The notes under the pieces: generated by a model
The model's database searches: none
What the model saw: the letters and a program-made list of their open reading frames with translations, nothing else
Told to the model about the DNA's origin: nothing
NCBI GenBank assembly: GCA_964420405.1
Contig: CAYQTL010000056.1
Coordinates: 1 to 32,494 of the forward strand
Length of the DNA: 32,494 nucleotides
Source of the DNA: CAYQTL01 sp964420405
GTDB lineage: Bacteria > Acidobacteriota > Thermoanaerobaculia > Thermoanaerobaculales > Sulfomarinibacteraceae
Direction: 5' to 3'
Made by a program: the position numbers and the translations under genes
Shown here: positions 13,997-20,536 of the stretch, piece by piece
Numbering within the stretch: position 1 is the first letter of the stretch
Layout: every line of letters starts with the position of its first letter

Positions 13997-15772
13997 ATGA
14001 TCGAGTTCCTGAAGCGACTCGGACCGTACTTCCGGGACTACCCGGGCCGGCTGGTGCTGGCGGCGATCGGCGGGATCGCGTCCGGGCTCGCCAACGCCGG
14101 CGTCTACTACCTGGTCAAGCCGGTGCTCGACGGCGTGTTCGTGGATCAGGACCCGGCGATGCTCAGGATCCTGCCGCCGGCGATCGTGGTGCTGTTCTTC
14201 TTCGTCGGGGTGGGTCGGTACGTCCAGGTCTACGAGCTGAGCTGGATCGGCGAGGACATCGTCCGCCGTCTGCGCGACCGGCTGCTCGACCACGTGGTCG
14301 GGTTCGACCTGGCGTTCTTCAACCGGTTCCGGGGCGGCGAGCTGATCTCCAGGGTGACCAACGACATCACGCGGGTGCGCCACGCGGTGTCGCAGCAGGT
14401 GGCGGTGCTGGCGCGGGAGAGCCTGCACGTGGTCGGGCTGATCGGGATCGCGATCTACATGAGCCCGCGGCTCGCGTTCTGGGGGCTGATCGTGCTGCCG
14501 CTGGCGGCGTGGCCGCTGACGGCCCTGGCGCGGCGGTTCAAGCGGCTCGCCCACCGCTCGCAGGAGAAGGACTCGGACATCACGTCGCGGCTGGCCGAGA
14601 TCTTCAACAACATGGAGATCATCAAGGCGCACTCGAGCGAGGCGTTCGAGGCGGCGCGGTTCCACCGGGACAACCTCGAGTTCCGCCGGATCAACATGAA
14701 GGGCGTGCGCACCCGCGAGATGACCAACCCGATCATGGAGTTCCTCGGCGCCGTCGCGGGGGCGCTCGTGATCTGGTTCGGCGGCCGGATGATCATCGAG
14801 GGCCAGATGACGCCGGGCCAGTTCGGCGCGTTCGCGGCGGCGATGTTCGGCCTGTACACGCCGGTCAAGCGGATGTCGTACGTCTACAACCAGATGTTCG
14901 AGGCGGTGGCGGCGGCGGACCGGATCTTCGACATGCTCGGCCGGCAGCCGACGATCCGCAGCGGCTCGGTCCGGCTGGAGGAGCCGATCCGCTCGGTGGA
15001 GCTCGAGGGCGTCCGGCTGCGGTACGAGGGCGTCGAGGAGGAGGCGCTGCGGGGGGTCGACCTGGCGGTGCGTGCCGGCGAGACGATCGCCCTGGTGGGG
15101 GACTCCGGCGGCGGCAAGACCTCGATCGTGAACCTGGTGCTGCGGCTGTACGACCCGACCGGCGGTACGGTGCGGGTCAACGGCGTCGACTCCCGCGAGC
15201 TCGACATCGCCGGCCTGCGGTCGCGGATCGGGGTCGTCACCCAGCGGGTGTACGTGTTCCACGACACCATCGCCGCCAACGTCGCCTACGGCGCCGAGAT
15301 CGACCCCGACCGGATCGAGCGAGCGCTGCGGCGGGCCCACGCGTGGGACTTCGTGTCGGTGCTGCCCGACGGCATCGACACCATGCTCGACGAGTTCGGC
15401 GCCAACCTGTCCGGCGGCCAGCGGCAGCGGCTGGCGATCGCGCGGGCGATCTACGACGACCCCGACGTGCTGATCCTCGACGAGGCGACGTCGGCGCTGG
15501 ACAACCGCAGCGAGGCGGCGATCCAGGCGGCGCTGGCGGAGGTCATCCGTGGGAGGATCGCGATCATCATCGCCCACCGCCTGCGGACCGTGGACCTGGC
15601 CGACCGGATCGTGGTGGTGGGCGGCGGGCGGGTCCTCGCCCAGGGCACCCGCGCCGAGCTGCTCGAGACCAGCCCCGAGTTCCGGCGGCTGGTGGAGCTG
15701 GACGGGAGTCAGTCCGAGCGGTCGGACGCCCCCCGGTCCTCCCCCGCAACCGAGGGCGCTCCACCGGCCTGA
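13997..15772 (+). CDS. msbA: ABC transporter, lipid A exporter-like (MsbA family)
   Basis: This 591-residue half-transporter fuses a six-helix membrane domain (1-320) to an ATPase (about 335-575) and works as a homodimer to flip lipid-linked substrates across the inner membrane. ATPase motifs are all intact: Walker A GDSGGGKTS (368-376), Q-loop VTQRVYVF, signature LSGGQ (471-475), Walker B VLILDEATSALD (491-502) and H-loop His527. The NPIMEFLGAVAGALVIW stretch at 244-260 is typical of MsbA-type exporters. Its length is about that of E. coli MsbA plus a 20-residue hydrophilic tail. The neighbouring glycosyltransferase and ligase support a glycolipid substrate; a drug exporter is less likely. 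The final 64 bases overlap the convergent ligase gene. Confidence 0.9.
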   Translation: MIEFLKRLGPYFRDYPGRLVLAAIGGIASGLANAGVYYLVKPVLDGVFVDQDPAMLRILPPAIVVLFFFVGVGRYVQVYELSWIGEDIVRRLRDRLLDHVVGFDLAFFNRFRGGELISRVTNDITRVRHAVSQQVAVLARESLHVVGLIGIAIYMSPRLAFWGLIVLPLAAWPLTALARRFKRLAHRSQEKDSDITSRLAEIFNNMEIIKAHSSEAFEAARFHRDNLEFRRINMKGVRTREMTNPIMEFLGAVAGALVIWFGGRMIIEGQMTPGQFGAFAAAMFGLYTPVKRMSYVYNQMFEAVAAADRIFDMLGRQPTIRSGSVRLEEPIRSVELEGVRLRYEGVEEEALRGVDLAVRAGETIALVGDSGGGKTSIVNLVLRLYDPTGGTVRVNGVDSRELDIAGLRSRIGVVTQRVYVFHDTIAANVAYGAEIDPDRIERALRRAHAWDFVSVLPDGIDTMLDEFGANLSGGQRQRLAIARAIYDDPDVLILDEATSALDNRSEAAIQAALAEVIRGRIAIIIAHRLRTVDLADRIVVVGGGRVLAQGTRAELLETSPEFRRLVELDGSQSERSDAPRSSPATEGAPPA

Positions 15773-16968
15773 GCGGTCCGCCGCCGCGCGCCCTCGAGCC
15801 CCACCAGCAGCGCGAAGGTGACCAGCGGCAGCTGCTTGTGCAGGTACGGGTCGCCCACGAAGCCGACCAGGAAGACGGTCGCGACCAGGACGCCCCGGCT
15901 GGTGAAGCGGTCGCCCGGGCGCGCGACGCGCAGCATCATCCACAGCAGCGCGGCGAGCCCGACCAGGCCGGTCTCGGTGGCGACCTGGAGGTACTGGTTG
16001 TGAAGGTGCGGGTACCAGTAGACGGCCGGCTTGAGCTCGGCGTAGGGGCCGTCGAGGAGCTGCCGGAAGGCCGGCATGTTGGCGCCGACGCCGGTGCCGA
16101 GCAGCGGGTCGCGGCGGATGATCTCCGCGGCCACGCGGGCGGCCGCCACCCGGTTGCCCTGGTTCGTGTCGTAGGCGCCCCGTTCGACGGCGCCGGCGAT
16201 CTCCTCGACCGCCGCTCCGATCCGCTGCTGCAGCCGCGGCGTGGCGAGCCAGACCGCGGCGAGCGCGAGGACGGCCGCCAGCACGACGGCGACGGTGCGG
16301 CGGGGCGACCGGCGCCCGGACCAGACCGCGGCCATCACGACGAGGGCCACGGCGAACGCCGCCTGGCCGCTGCGGCCGATGTTGGCGGCGAGACAGGCGG
16401 TGAGTCCGGCGGACACCGCGGCGAGGACCAGCGGTGAGCGGCCCCGCGGCCGCTCGCGGACCAGGCGGTCGAGGGCGAGCAGCGCCGCCGTGGCGAGCAC
16501 CATGCTGAAGTCGAGGTGCGACATGGTGGGGGAGGGGTTGCAGCGGTCGACGCCGACCGGGTCGAGGATCCCGGCCATCACGGCGAAGGAGGCGGCGGCG
16601 GCGACCGACGCGCCCGCCAGGAACGCGGTCTCGGCGTGGCGAACGAACCCGGGCCGGAGGGCGGTCGCGAGCATCGGCACCAGCAGCAGGTAGCGGTACT
16701 TGTCCACGTAGTCGAGACCCGCCGCGCGGTCGGACGACCAGGCGAGGGAGAGCAGGTTGACGGCGAGGAAGAGGCCGATCGCGCGGCACACGGGGTCGGC
16801 GGCGATCCAGCGGAGGCGCTCGCGCAGGCCTGGCTGGAAGAGCCACAGCAGCATCACCAGGGGGACCGCGATGGACACCCACGAGCGGTACACCGGCACG
16901 GCGAACGCCAGCACCAGCACCAGCAGGTTGAGGTACAGGTCGAGGGGGCGCGGCTCGCGGTCGAACAT
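15709..16968 (-). CDS. O-antigen ligase-like membrane protein (Wzy_C/WaaL family)
   Basis: This 419-residue protein has about eleven hydrophobic segments and one large periplasmic loop (about 225-330). The loop ends with YPHLHNQYLQVATETGLVGL, the H-x-N-x-x-L ... E-x-G signature of O-antigen ligases and polymerases. It should join an exported glycan to a lipid or protein acceptor at the outer face of the inner membrane. A GTGTGVGANMP-like stretch (LLGTGVGANMPAF) is another family mark. The ATG at 16968 has GGTGAGG upstream and TATAGT about 35 bases upstream. Its last 20 codons run into the 3' end of the MsbA-like gene on the other strand. Whether it ligates O-antigen, polymerises or glycosylates protein is open. 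Confidence 0.85.
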   Translation of the reverse strand: MFDREPRPLDLYLNLLVLVLAFAVPVYRSWVSIAVPLVMLLWLFQPGLRERLRWIAADPVCRAIGLFLAVNLLSLAWSSDRAAGLDYVDKYRYLLLVPMLATALRPGFVRHAETAFLAGASVAAAASFAVMAGILDPVGVDRCNPSPTMSHLDFSMVLATAALLALDRLVRERPRGRSPLVLAAVSAGLTACLAANIGRSGQAAFAVALVVMAAVWSGRRSPRRTVAVVLAAVLALAAVWLATPRLQQRIGAAVEEIAGAVERGAYDTNQGNRVAAARVAAEIIRRDPLLGTGVGANMPAFRQLLDGPYAELKPAVYWYPHLHNQYLQVATETGLVGLAALLWMMLRVARPGDRFTSRGVLVATVFLVGFVGDPYLHKQLPLVTFALLVGLEGARRRTAQAGGAPSVAGEDRGASDRSD

Positions 16969-17002
16969 GCCTCACCGGGTCCCGGCGGGGGACGCCGGCG
17001 GA

Positions 17003-17008
17003 CTATAC
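17003..17008 (-). promoter_or_regulatory. -10-like hexamer TATAGT for the ligase
   Basis: On the minus strand TATAGT lies 34 bases before the ATG of the ligase-like protein, giving a normal leader with a Shine-Dalgarno. No clear -35 was found in the GC-rich flank. Confidence 0.4.
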
Positions 17009-17101
17009 CAGCCCGCCGACTCCGTCGTGCCGGCGTCCACCCGGCACGCGCCGCGGTCGCGCCAGCTTGCAGCGTCAGGGCCAGTCGCCAGCCTCCGCCA
17101 C

Positions 17102-17595
17102 GCCGGCCTCCAGCTGGCATGCCCCGCGGGCCGGCGCGGGCTCCCGTAGCGCCAGCTTCCAGCTGGCAGGCTTCGCAGGCCGATGCGCGCTCCCGTAGCG
17201 CCACCTTCCAGGTGGCAGGCTGTGCGGGCCGGCGCGGGCGTCGCTCCGTAGCGCCACCTTCCAGCTGGCAGGCTGTGCAGGCCGATGCGCGCTCACGTAG
17301 CGCCACCTTCCAGCTGGCAGGCTGTGCAGGCCGGCGCGGGCGTCGCTCCGTAGCGCCAGCTTCCAGCTGGCAGGCTTCGCAGGCCGANNNNNNNNNNNNN
17401 NNNNNNNNNNNNNNNNNNNNNNNNNNNNNNNNNNNNNNNNNNNNNNNNNNNNNNNNNNNNNNNNNNNNNNNNNNNNNNNNNNNNNNNCCGTAGCGCCAGC
17501 TTCCAGCTGGCAGGCTTCGCAGGCCGATGCGCGCTCACGCGGACCGGTAGACGTGATTCGGACGTGTGCCTGCCGGCTGGAAGCCGGCGCTACGG
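17102..17595. repeat. REP-like palindrome array with 49/53-base periodicity
   Basis: A hairpin core of the type GCGCCAGCTTCCAGCTGGC recurs. CGTAGC starts at 17145, 17194, 17247, 17296 and 17349, so the steps are 49, 53, 49, 53. The linkers alternate between a short form ending TGCGCGCTC and a longer form with GGCGCGGGCGTCGCT, so the true period is 102 bases. Another copy starts at 17489 after the N run, and an inverted copy lies at 17571-17595. A degenerate unit begins near 17102. The palindromes belong to the same family as those at 330-914. There is no gene in 16969-17683. Confidence 0.88.
17388..17487. other. Assembly gap (100 N)
   Basis: Exactly 100 N interrupt the REP array. The round number suggests a scaffolding placeholder, so the real length and copy number are unknown. 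Confidence 0.97.
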
Positions 17596-17683
17596 GAAGC
17601 CGGAGCTGCGGGAAGCGGGCGGTAGCGAACGCGGGAGCGCGAGAACCGGGCGTCGGGACCAGCTGGTCGAAGGGGGTGGGGGG

Positions 17684-17920
17684 CTACGCGCTGCGGGCGC
17701 CTTCGAGGTAGTCGAGGATGTCGCCGACGGTGTTGAGTCGGGCGGCGTCGTCGTCGCTGATCTCGATCCCGAGGGCGTCCTCGAGCTCGACGAGCAGCTC
17801 GAGGGCCTTGGCCGAGTCGAGGGCGAGGTCGGCGACCAGCTCCATGTGGGGCTCGAGGGTGTCGACGTCCACCTTGCTGACCTTCGCGATCACCTGCAGG
17901 GCCCGTGTCCGCTGGTCCAT
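17684..17920 (-). CDS. Acyl carrier protein
   Basis: This 78-residue acidic protein carries acyl chains on a phosphopantetheine arm. The attachment site is Ser36 in LALDSAKALELLVELE, with the DS dipeptide and following helix in the right place. The sequence LDSAKALEL differs from the LDSLDTVEL of housekeeping AcpP, so this is likely a specialised ACP. The ATG at 17920 has GGAGG seven bases upstream. It lies 58 bases after the fatty acyl-AMP ligase on the same strand, with its own TACAAT hexamer in between, and is most simply the ligase's acceptor. Confidence 0.92.
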   Translation of the reverse strand: MDQRTRALQVIAKVSKVDVDTLEPHMELVADLALDSAKALELLVELEDALGIEISDDDAARLNTVGDILDYLEGARSA

Positions 17921-17959
17921 CTCCGCGCCTCCGGCTCGTCCCGTCTCGCTCGGTGGCGC

Positions 17960-17965
17960 ATTGTA
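17960..17965 (-). promoter_or_regulatory. -10-like hexamer TACAAT for the ACP gene
   Basis: On the minus strand TACAAT lies 40 bases before the ACP start, between the stop of the acyl-AMP ligase and the ACP. It would allow the ACP to be made independently. No -35 is evident. Confidence 0.4.
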
Positions 17966-17978
17966 GACGAGCCGCCGG

Positions 17979-19679
17979 TCACCCGGCCTCGACCTCCCCC
18001 AACGTGCCGTCGAGGTACATCGCGCGCAGCTCCCGCCGCTGCATCTTGCCGCTCGAGGTGCGCGGGATGCGGCCGCGGCGGACGAACACGAGATCGGCGA
18101 CGGGCAGCCCCAGCTCGCGCCCGATCCGCACCCGGATCTCCCGGCCGAGGGTGGCGAGGATCTCCGGGTCGGTCGCGGCGCTCTCGACGACCAGCACCGC
18201 CTGCTCGCCCTCGGCGCCGCGGGCGACCGAGAACGCCGCCGAGCGGACGAGCCCGCCGCCGCCGGTGACGCCGTCGGCGATCCGCTCGAGGTCGTCCGGC
18301 ATCAGGTTGTGTCCGTGCACGATCAGCACGTCCTTGATCCGGCCCGTCAGGTACAGCTCGCCGTCGTGCAGGAACCCGAGGTCGCCGGTGTGGAACCAGC
18401 CGTCGCGCAGGGACGCGGCGGTCGCCTCCGGGTCGTTGGCGTAGCCGGCGAACACGCCCGGTCCGGCGATCGCCACCTCGCCGATGGCGTCCTCCGGCAG
18501 GTCGCGGCCGTCGGGAGCGACGATCCGCACCCGGGTGTCCCGGATCGGGGCGCCGGTGCTGACGACCTCCTGCAGGGCGAGGCCTGCGTCGGCGCCGGTG
18601 GGAGCGGGGCGCGTGCGGACGCCCTCGCCGCGGACGTCGAAGGTCACCGCGAGGGTCCCCTCGGCGAGGCCGTAGCACGGCTGGAACGCCTCCGGCCGGA
18701 AGCCTGCCGGGCCGAACCGCTCGCAGAACGCGGCGGTGGTCTCCGGCCGGATCATCTCGGCCCCGGTCAGCGCCATCCTCCAGCCGGACAGGTCGAGCTC
18801 CGCCGCCTGCCCGGGTGGGATCCGCTCGACGCACAGCTGGTAGCCGAAGTTCGGCGCCGGCACGAAGGTGGTGCCGCGGCGTCCGAGCTCCTCGAGCCAC
18901 AGCCGCGGCCTGGCCAGGAAGGTCTGCGGCCGCAGCAGCCACGTGTCCAGGCCGGTGAGGACCGGCAGCATCAGGCAGCCGATGAGGCCCATGTCGTGGT
19001 ACAGCGGCAGCCACGACACCATGCCGTCCGCCCATCGGTGGGCGGGGGCGCCGTGGGGGGCGCCGATCGCCTCGCAGCTGGCGAGGGGATTGTGGATCGC
19101 CGCCCGGTGGGGGATCTGCACCGCCCGGGGGGTGCCGGTGGAGCCGCTGGTGAGCTGCAGGAATGCGACGCCGTCGGGGTCGCGCGACGGCGGGCTGTAG
19201 CCGTCGGCGGCCGTGAGCTGCTCGACGTCGTCGGGCGTCAGGACGTATCTCGCGGCCCACTCGTACCCCTGCTCCGTCGCCTGCCGCCGGAAACCGTCGC
19301 TGGAGGCGATCCAGCGGGCTCCGAGGTGGGTGCGGACGGCGTCCACCTTGTCGAGCTGGGCTCCCGCGGCGGCCATGGCGCCGGCGCCGGAGGCCGCGAC
19401 CGGCAGCGCGCCCCGCAGCAGCGCGCCGAGCCAGGCGTCGAGCCATGCCCAGGAGGTGGGGTGGGCGACGATGACGGGCTCGCCGGGCTCGATGCCGAGC
19501 CCCGCGAACCGGGCCGCGGTCCGCCGGGCCGACTCGAGCACCTCGGGGTAGGTCCGGCGCTCGAGGTTGCGGCCGCGGCCGTCGAAGACGCCGATGCCCC
19601 GCTCGGGATGATCCCTGGCGGCCCGTTCGAGCGCCTCGGGCAGGGTGTCCACGGGAGCGAGGTCGAGTGGCGCCGTCAT
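17979..19679 (-). CDS. Fatty acyl-AMP ligase (FAAL-type adenylate-forming enzyme)
   Basis: This 566-residue enzyme of the ANL superfamily should activate a fatty acid as acyl-AMP and pass it to an ACP. The nucleotide loop is LTSGSTGTPRA at 176-186. SWLPLYHDMGLIGCLMLPVL and the YGLAEGTLAVTF block are FAAL-like rather than acetyl-CoA-synthetase-like. The hinge DGWFHTGDLGFLHDGELYLTGRIKD is intact, and Lys545 in SSGKMQRREL is the C-terminal catalytic lysine. The length suits FAALs. The ATG at 19679 follows TATACT by eight bases with no Shine-Dalgarno, so the mRNA may be leaderless. The frame runs on upstream only through hexamer repeats. The ACP next door supports the FAAL call; an acyl-CoA ligase is the alternative. 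Confidence 0.88.
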   Translation of the reverse strand: MTAPLDLAPVDTLPEALERAARDHPERGIGVFDGRGRNLERRTYPEVLESARRTAARFAGLGIEPGEPVIVAHPTSWAWLDAWLGALLRGALPVAASGAGAMAAAGAQLDKVDAVRTHLGARWIASSDGFRRQATEQGYEWAARYVLTPDDVEQLTAADGYSPPSRDPDGVAFLQLTSGSTGTPRAVQIPHRAAIHNPLASCEAIGAPHGAPAHRWADGMVSWLPLYHDMGLIGCLMLPVLTGLDTWLLRPQTFLARPRLWLEELGRRGTTFVPAPNFGYQLCVERIPPGQAAELDLSGWRMALTGAEMIRPETTAAFCERFGPAGFRPEAFQPCYGLAEGTLAVTFDVRGEGVRTRPAPTGADAGLALQEVVSTGAPIRDTRVRIVAPDGRDLPEDAIGEVAIAGPGVFAGYANDPEATAASLRDGWFHTGDLGFLHDGELYLTGRIKDVLIVHGHNLMPDDLERIADGVTGGGGLVRSAAFSVARGAEGEQAVLVVESAATDPEILATLGREIRVRIGRELGLPVADLVFVRRGRIPRTSSGKMQRRELRAMYLDGTLGEVEAG

Positions 19680-19687
19680 CGGCGGGG

Positions 19688-19693
19688 AGTATA
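19688..19693 (-). promoter_or_regulatory. -10-like hexamer TATACT at leaderless distance
   Basis: On the minus strand TATACT is followed by eight C/G bases and then the ATG of the acyl-AMP ligase. The start site would fall within about two bases of the ATG. No Shine-Dalgarno fits in that space. Confidence 0.5.
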
Positions 19694-19791
19694 GGTCCGC
19701 GGCGATTCCGGAGGCAAAGAAGGGCGGCCTGGTGCTCCGCCAGCCGGCCGCGATGTCGCGGCACGCTGCGATTCCGATCGCCAGGACCTCC

Positions 19792-19915
19792 GATCCCGAT
19801 CCCGATCCCGACGTCGTGATCCGATCCGAGGGAGCCCGGCAGCGAGGGTCCGGGGATCTCGCCCGTGGGTTCGCGAAGGCATCGGGAACGGGAACGGGAT
19901 CGGCATCGGGATCGG
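19792..19915. repeat. Inverted pair of GATCCC / GGGAAC arrays (pair E)
   Basis: The left arm (19792-19811) is three GATCCC units. The right arm (19881-19915) mixes GGGAAC, GGGATC and GGCATC. The core is 69 bases. The pair lies in the divergent space between the acyl-AMP ligase and thioredoxin genes, upstream of both, so it is not only a 3' feature. No open frame here is convincing. Confidence 0.8.
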
Positions 19916-19970
19916 AGAGGGAGGCGATCGAGAACCGCGGACCGGCGACGGTGGTGCAGGCCGGAGCCCC

Positions 19971-19999
19971 TTGACACTCGCGCATTACTGTTTTAGTAT
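19971..19999 (+). promoter_or_regulatory. Sigma-70-type promoter for thioredoxin
   Basis: TTGACA (19971-19976) and TAGTAT (19994-19999) are separated by exactly 17 bases. The spacer is AT-rich compared with the rest of the window. Transcription would start near 20006, leaving a leader of about 50 bases. Confidence 0.85.
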
Positions 20000-20056
20000 A
20001 TGCTTGAATAGCGGGGCGGAGACCGAGATGCTCCGATCACCAGAGGAGAACCCATC

Positions 20057-20428
20057 ATGTCCCAGGTCATCGAGCTCACCAAGGACAACTTCGAGCAGGT
20101 CATCGCGAGCAACGACACCGTCGTCATCGACTTCTGGGCCACCTGGTGCGGCCCGTGCCAGGCGTTCAAGCCGGTCTTCGCCGCGGCGGCGGACAAGCAC
20201 GCAGAGGTCGCGTTCGCGGCGGTCGACACCGAGAAGGAGCCGGAGCTGGCCGCCATGTTCCAGGTCCGGTCGATCCCCACCGTGGTCGCGTTTCGCGAGC
20301 AGATCCCGGTCTTCGGGCAGCCGGGAATGCTGCCGGCCGAGTCCCTCGACGAGCTCATCCGCAAGATCGGCGAGCTCGACATGGACGACGTCCGCGCCCA
20401 GATCCAGAAGCAGCAGGCCGCGAGCTAG
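20057..20428 (+). CDS. trxA: Thioredoxin
   Basis: This 123-residue cytoplasmic disulfide reductase has the active site WATWCGPC with Cys31 and Cys34, the buried Asp25 and the cis-proline loop RSIPT near residue 75. It reduces protein disulfides using electrons from thioredoxin reductase. The tail after the last helix (about 108-123, ending in DVRAQIQKQQAAS) is longer than in E. coli TrxA and hydrophilic. The ATG at 20057 follows AGAGGAGAA by seven bases. It is a single-gene unit with a consensus promoter and a strong hairpin that begins in its stop codon. Confidence 0.95.
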   Translation: MSQVIELTKDNFEQVIASNDTVVIDFWATWCGPCQAFKPVFAAAADKHAEVAFAAVDTEKEPELAAMFQVRSIPTVVAFREQIPVFGQPGMLPAESLDELIRKIGELDMDDVRAQIQKQQAAS

Positions 20429-20453
20429 CGCCGCGAGCCCGTCTCGCGGCGCT
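20427..20453 (+). terminator. Perfect 11-bp hairpin after thioredoxin
   Basis: AGCGCCGCGAG and CTCGCGGCGCT pair around the loop CCCGT, beginning within the stop codon. It lacks a T run, as is common in very GC-rich genomes. It also lies past the 3' end of the convergent helicase gene, so it may serve both. Confidence 0.6.
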
Positions 20454-20536
20454 CCGGTCCCGATCCTGATCGACGACGCGCGCCGAGTGTGCGACGAGGC
20501 TGCGTGGCTGCCGTCCGGTCGCCGCCGCAAGCCCGA

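Noticed and set aside
17145..17510. CRISPR array
   Set aside because: The spacing is regular, but the intervals between palindromes are two repeated linkers rather than unique spacers, and no cas gene is present.
19680..19985. Upstream extension of the acyl-AMP ligase frame
   Set aside because: It covers the hexamer arrays and the divergent promoter region, and lacks the features of an ANL N-terminus.
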